Origin: UBA1426 sp050953365
Lineage (GTDB): Bacteria > Bacillota > Clostridia > Peptostreptococcales > Anaerovoracaceae
Direction: 5' to 3'
DNA length: 64,000 bases
NCBI GenBank assembly: GCA_050953365.1
Contig: JBMNMN010000002.1
Location: 310,001 to 374,000, forward strand
Shown in pieces: positions 61,096 to 64,000 of this stretch. Position 1 is the stretch's first letter, and every line of letters starts with the position of its first letter. Below the pieces are notes generated by a model that searched no databases, was not told where the DNA came from, and saw only the letters and a list, made by a program, of their open reading frames with translations. The position numbers and the translations under genes were made by a program.

Positions 61096-61977
61096 ATGAA
61101 CAAAAAAGGGTCTCTTTTCGTAGAAACGGCGCTTATACTGCCGTTGTTTCTGCTGGCAATTCTATCGATATGTGTGTTGATTCGGATAACGGCGGTAGAA
61201 GAAAATACCATGCGATCCTTTGCTGAAGAAGCGCAAAAGATTGCAAAAGAAGCCTACCTCACCCGGCTGGATTTGAATCCTGAAGAACCGGATTTGCTTC
61301 CCGAAGAATCGGAGTTGATTCCCGATGGATCGGATTTGATTTCCGAGGAGCCGGATTTGATTCCTGCGGAACATGAAGACAAAATTGTTGAGGGTCTAAT
61401 CCATGGAGCTATTTTTGAACTACGCATTCTCAACAGGCTCAAAGAGGAAACCGTTTCTTTGAAAGATGCTTCCTTAAACCGATTTGAATACCTTTATTCA
61501 GACGAGAAAACATCCGGCTTGATCCATTGCGGCATCAGGTACGGAGTGGAGTTGCCGTTACCTCTGGAATTTCACAGGCAGCTGCAGTTTGAGCAGAGGC
61601 TGCTTTTTAGAGGTTTCATTGGAGTTTCAGGGGATGGTGAAGGTATGGGATTTGAGCGGATGGAGACCCAAGATGACGCCTTTACGGTCTACGTTTTTCC
61701 ACGGGCCGGAGAACGGTTTCATCAATTAAACTGCAGAGTGATTGAAGTTTATCCAAGGGAGACGGTCCTGTCACCGACTATCCGCAAACAATATTCGCCT
61801 TGCAAAATCTGCGATGCGGCCTCTTTGCCCTTTGGATGCCGGGTATATTGTTTCGACACCGCGGGAAAAGCGTTTCATAAAGGCAGTTGTCCAACCGTAG
61901 ACCGGTACGTAATTGGACTGGATCGTGAGGAAGCTCTGGATAAAGGTTACACTTCCTGCGCTTATTGCGGAGGTTGA
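61096..61977 (+). CDS. TadE-like protein with heptad repeats and tandem Cys/His modules
   Basis: 293 residues. TadE N-terminus KKGSLFVETALILPLFLLAI. Residues about 61-92 are four acidic 7-residue repeats (NPEEPDL, LPEESEL, IPDGSDL, ISEEPDL) coded by 21-bp tandem DNA repeats. A middle domain follows (about 93-190). The C-terminal 100 residues hold two related modules: VYVFPRAGERFHQLNC...CKIC (about 197-240) and VYCFDTAGKAFHKGSC...CAYC (about 250-291). Each has FHxxxC and CxxC, the ligand set of the small Ada-like metal-binding motif seen at the end of some secreted nucleases. It is probably a minor pilin exposing a zinc-binding tip; unusual for the family. Confidence 0.78.
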   Translation: MNKKGSLFVETALILPLFLLAILSICVLIRITAVEENTMRSFAEEAQKIAKEAYLTRLDLNPEEPDLLPEESELIPDGSDLISEEPDLIPAEHEDKIVEGLIHGAIFELRILNRLKEETVSLKDASLNRFEYLYSDEKTSGLIHCGIRYGVELPLPLEFHRQLQFEQRLLFRGFIGVSGDGEGMGFERMETQDDAFTVYVFPRAGERFHQLNCRVIEVYPRETVLSPTIRKQYSPCKICDAASLPFGCRVYCFDTAGKAFHKGSCPTVDRYVIGLDREEALDKGYTSCAYCGG

Positions 61978-62033
61978 AATGGATAGCGGTATTGCAGAGG
62001 GTGTATGAAAAAGACGTTACTATGGAGGGCGTT

Positions 62034-62687
62034 ATGGTTAAAACAGGGAACACAACCACCATTTACATAAACGGAAAAGAAGGCCATGTCATTGAAGCTG
62101 GGGGGCGGAGGTTTTTCACTTTCGCCCTGGATGAAAATCAGATTGCCCCATATCAAGTAAAGATACTGGAAAACTCGCGCTGCCGGGCGCTGCTTCCCAT
62201 GCACTTTGTCCGTGAACGGGGCAAATTCCATGCGTACTATGATTTCGGCGGCTTTTTGCAGCTTAAAGACATTGTGGCGGAATGGAAGAGAGAAAGAACA
62301 ACCCTTGCCTCAGAAATGATAGGAACGGTTGCCGCTGTGGCAGGCTGCCTCGTATCAGCGGAAAACTATCTCTTTTCTTGTGAGGATTTCTGTCTACATT
62401 CGGATACGGTATTTGTAGGCTTGAACACCGGTTTGGTCAGATTGGCGTATGTGCCGGAAGAGCCGAATCATGCAGGGGTTTCAAACAGATTTGCCGATTT
62501 TGTCCGGGACACAGCTATGATTTCCGGTGACGAACAATGGAAAGTTTATGCGGAAGAAATATATCGAAAGATTACTTCTTGCAATGAGTCCTTGAGCGGG
62601 ATAGAAAAAATATTGCAGGATAAGAGTTATGAGATCTACACCAACAGCTGGCCAGAAATATCTGCATTGCGTCCGCATGAAAAATAA
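62034..62687 (+). CDS. DUF6382-like protein, last gene of tad operon
   Basis: 217 residues. Soluble. FFTFALDENQIAPYQVKILENS and YYDFGGFLQLKDI fit the DUF6382 domain, which in relatives sits in front of an FHA domain; no FHA domain follows here. Start ATG 62034 with GGAGG 5 nt upstream, preferred over ATG 62022 and over a TTG at 61965. It probably regulates pilus assembly in the cytoplasm. Function unknown. Confidence 0.7.
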   Translation: MVKTGNTTTIYINGKEGHVIEAGGRRFFTFALDENQIAPYQVKILENSRCRALLPMHFVRERGKFHAYYDFGGFLQLKDIVAEWKRERTTLASEMIGTVAAVAGCLVSAENYLFSCEDFCLHSDTVFVGLNTGLVRLAYVPEEPNHAGVSNRFADFVRDTAMISGDEQWKVYAEEIYRKITSCNESLSGIEKILQDKSYEIYTNSWPEISALRPHEK

Positions 62688-62707
62688 AAGCCGGGCAATT
62701 GCCCGGC
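62680..62707 (-). terminator. Terminator of the zinc-ribbon gene
   Basis: Perfect palindrome GCCGGGCAATTGCCCGGC (62690-62707). On the minus strand it is followed by TTTTATTTTT. It lies at the end of the convergent tad operon, whose stop codon is inside the T/A tract. Confidence 0.82.
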
Positions 62708-62731
62708 ACGATTGCAAGAAGGTTATACTTA

Positions 62732-62905
62732 TTAGAAGTCCCGATTGTTCTTATATTGCCTACGTTCCTGCTTTTTCTTGTCCCTGCACGCCTTACATCT
62801 TTTTGGTTCGTTGTCAAAACCCTTTTCCCTATAAAATTCCTGTTCGCCTACGGTGAAAACGAACTGGGAACCGCAGTCCTGACATACGAGATTCTTGTCT
62901 TCCAT
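62732..62905 (-). CDS. Small zinc-ribbon protein
   Basis: 57 residues, minus strand, start MEDKNLVCQDCGSQFVFTVG, end RQYKNNRDF. Two CxxC pairs (CQDC and, near residue 37, CKAC) form a zinc ribbon; EQEFYREKGFDNEPKRCKACR is the conserved core of the small zinc-ribbon family widespread in Clostridia. GGAGG lies 10 nt before the ATG. Promoter at 63013-63041 and terminator at 62680-62707 make a complete monocistronic gene. Role unknown. Confidence 0.9.
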   Translation of the reverse strand: MEDKNLVCQDCGSQFVFTVGEQEFYREKGFDNEPKRCKACRDKKKQERRQYKNNRDF

Positions 62906-63012
62906 TTACTTTTTTCCTCCGAAATATTTCATAAAATTAAATATTTAAAATAAGTGAAGGGACGATTTCAAAAAAGAGGATCGGCCATCCGTATTTTAAA
63001 TATCCGATTTCC

Positions 63013-63041
63013 ATTATATCGTCTAATAAAATACATGTCCA
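63013..63041 (-). promoter_or_regulatory. Promoter of zinc-ribbon gene
   Basis: Minus strand TGGACA (63041-63036), 17 bp, TATAAT (63018-63013). Leader of about 100 nt. Confidence 0.65.
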
Positions 63042-63183
63042 TTAAAATTATGAATATTTCAAAATTTCTAATAACAAAATAAGAAGTCTGTAGATAATGT
63101 AAAATCCTTATGGAGCTATAAATGTAATAAATTAGGCACAAACAATTAATGGGGCCAATAATATGGTAGGGTCAATCAATAAG

Positions 63184-63370
63184 TAGGTGATAGGTGATAG
63201 GTAATAGCTGATAGGTAATAGGTGATAGGTGATAGGTGATAGGTAATAGGTGATAGGTGATAGGTGATAGGTGATAGGTGATAGGTGATGGGTAATAGGT
63301 GATGGGTAATAGGTGATAGGTGATAGGTGATAGGTGATGGGTAATAGGTGATAGGTAATGGGTAATAGGG
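63184..63370. repeat. 7-bp minisatellite (TAGGTGA / TAGGTAA)
   Basis: About 26 tandem copies of a 7-bp unit, mostly TAGGTGA with TAGGTAA and GGGTAAT variants. Both minus-strand frames are open only because of the repeat period (SPITYHL-type peptide), so no gene is called. Confidence 0.95.
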
Positions 63371-63573
63371 CAACTAATTATTGTAGATGCAGTCCGCAAA
63401 TCTCGCCAGCCTTATAATGGCCATTAATCATTCGGGGACATCAATTGTTAATGTGGGTCAATTATCAATTATTAGTGCCAGTCAATTAATAGGGTTAATC
63501 AATGGCAAACACAACAATATTAGGCCTATTATTTGCAAATTATGCCCTCAAATCTCGCTTTCTACCGTAGAGA

Positions 63574-63757
63574 TAGGTTTAAATCGGTTCAAGAAAAGTG
63601 AAATTCGGCCTATAAAATCAAGAAAAGTAGGGTTAAACCAAGGTTGACAAAACGAATTTAACCCTATATGCCGACCTTTGAGGCGCCAAATTCGGCTTCT
63701 AACCGCAGAAAATAGGTCCTATCCGAGCAAAATCAAGCGCAGGAGGACCTATTTTTC
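63574..63757 (+). other. Multi-hairpin non-coding region ending in a terminator
   Basis: Direct repeat AAGAAAAGT at 63591 and 63620 (29 bp apart), AAATTCGGC at 63601 and 63688, a stem TAGGGTTAAA/TTTAACCCTA (63628-63637 and 63657-63666), and a final hairpin AAAATAGGTCCT (63709-63720) / AGGACCTATTTTT (63743-63755). The last looks like a terminator. No convincing coding frame. It may be a small RNA or a remnant. Confidence 0.4.
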
Positions 63758-63830
63758 TTAATATCGTATATTCGAAGTATAATTTGAAGAGAGCCCAATA
63801 AAAAATCACCAAGAGATTGATTGAACCTAT

Positions 63831-64000
63831 TAATGGGTTAATGGTTAATGGGCTAATGTTAATGGATTAATGTTAATTGGTTAATGTCAATGGGTTAATG
63901 TCAATGGGTTAATGTTATGGATTAATGTCAATGAATTAATGTTATGGATTAATGTCAATGGGTTAATGTTATGGATTAATGTTAATGGGTTAATGCTAAT
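63831..64000. repeat. Degenerate 13-14-bp tandem repeat at window end
   Basis: Repeated TTAATG(T)..AATGGG motifs (for example TTAATGTCAATGGG and TTAATGTTATGGA) run from about 63831 to the last base and continue beyond. No gene. Confidence 0.85.

Noticed and set aside
63172..63399. Two overlapping minus-strand frames with SPITYHL-type repeats
   Set aside because: Produced by the 7-bp minisatellite, which is open in several frames; no start signal and no non-repetitive sequence.
63387..63647. Plus-strand open frame of 86 codons
   Set aside because: No ribosome site, low-complexity Ile/Ser content, AT-rich repeat surroundings. Not supported as a gene.

Overview
The window looks like the chromosome of an anaerobic, spore-forming, amino-acid-fermenting member of the Clostridia. 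The spore genes gpr, spoIIP, yqfC, yqfD and a ylmC/ymxH homologue, the perfect CIRCE element before hrcA, the single-chain GlyS and pyruvate,phosphate dikinase, and the near-universal Firmicute order rpsT/gpr/spoIIP/lepA/hemW/hrcA/grpE/dnaK/dnaJ/prmA/rsmE/mtaB/rpsU/yqeY/yqfCD/phoH/ybeY/cdd/era/recO/glyS all point that way. A placement near Anaerovoracaceae-like Clostridia is only a guess from gene content.

Layout. 1-420: 3' end of endonuclease IV. 540-820: tRNA-Ser(CGA) on the minus strand with its own promoter and terminator. 980-1630: a structured repeat and a cupin gene. 1768-6671 (minus): a complete branched-chain amino-acid ABC importer, livJ-H-M-G-F. 6749-7115: cspA behind a terminator-like leader hairpin. 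7129-8643: a Crp/Fnr regulator divergent from a 4Fe-4S protein, with FNR-type palindromes between them. 8743-15314: a histidine degradation operon hutH-hutU-ftcD-hutI-fchA, taking histidine to glutamate and loading the formimino carbon onto tetrahydrofolate. 15412-20412: deoD, an acyl-CoA synthetase, an S66 carboxypeptidase and an M20 amidohydrolase.

20515-47849 is the conserved sporulation / translation / heat-shock / RNA-modification block. It carries glpK and a small unknown gene between hemW and hrcA, and ends with era-recO-DUF4342-glyS-ppdK. Several small genes here and further on (rpsU, the 48-residue pilin, a 57-residue zinc-ribbon protein) are easy to miss.

47850-54325 is an accessory stretch: an ISLre2-type transposase, a 100-bp nested palindrome, a membrane GGDEF protein, an IS3-family element that abuts a 29-bp tandem repeat, a DUF559/AbiEi-like nuclease gene whose promoter predicts a leaderless mRNA, and ymxH. 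After a second 29-bp tandem array and tepA comes a Tad/Flp pilus operon (55382-62687: tadZ, tadA, tadB, tadC, Flp1-like pilin, three TadE/TadG-like proteins, a DUF6382-like protein). One TadE-like protein ends in two tandem FHxxxC...CxxC modules, the most unusual protein architecture in the window. The last kilobase is AT-rich and almost gene-free, with a 7-bp minisatellite, a multi-hairpin region and a further tandem repeat that runs off the window end.

All calls come from reading the sequence and from family knowledge. No database search was run. Promoters and hairpins are pattern matches, not measurements.
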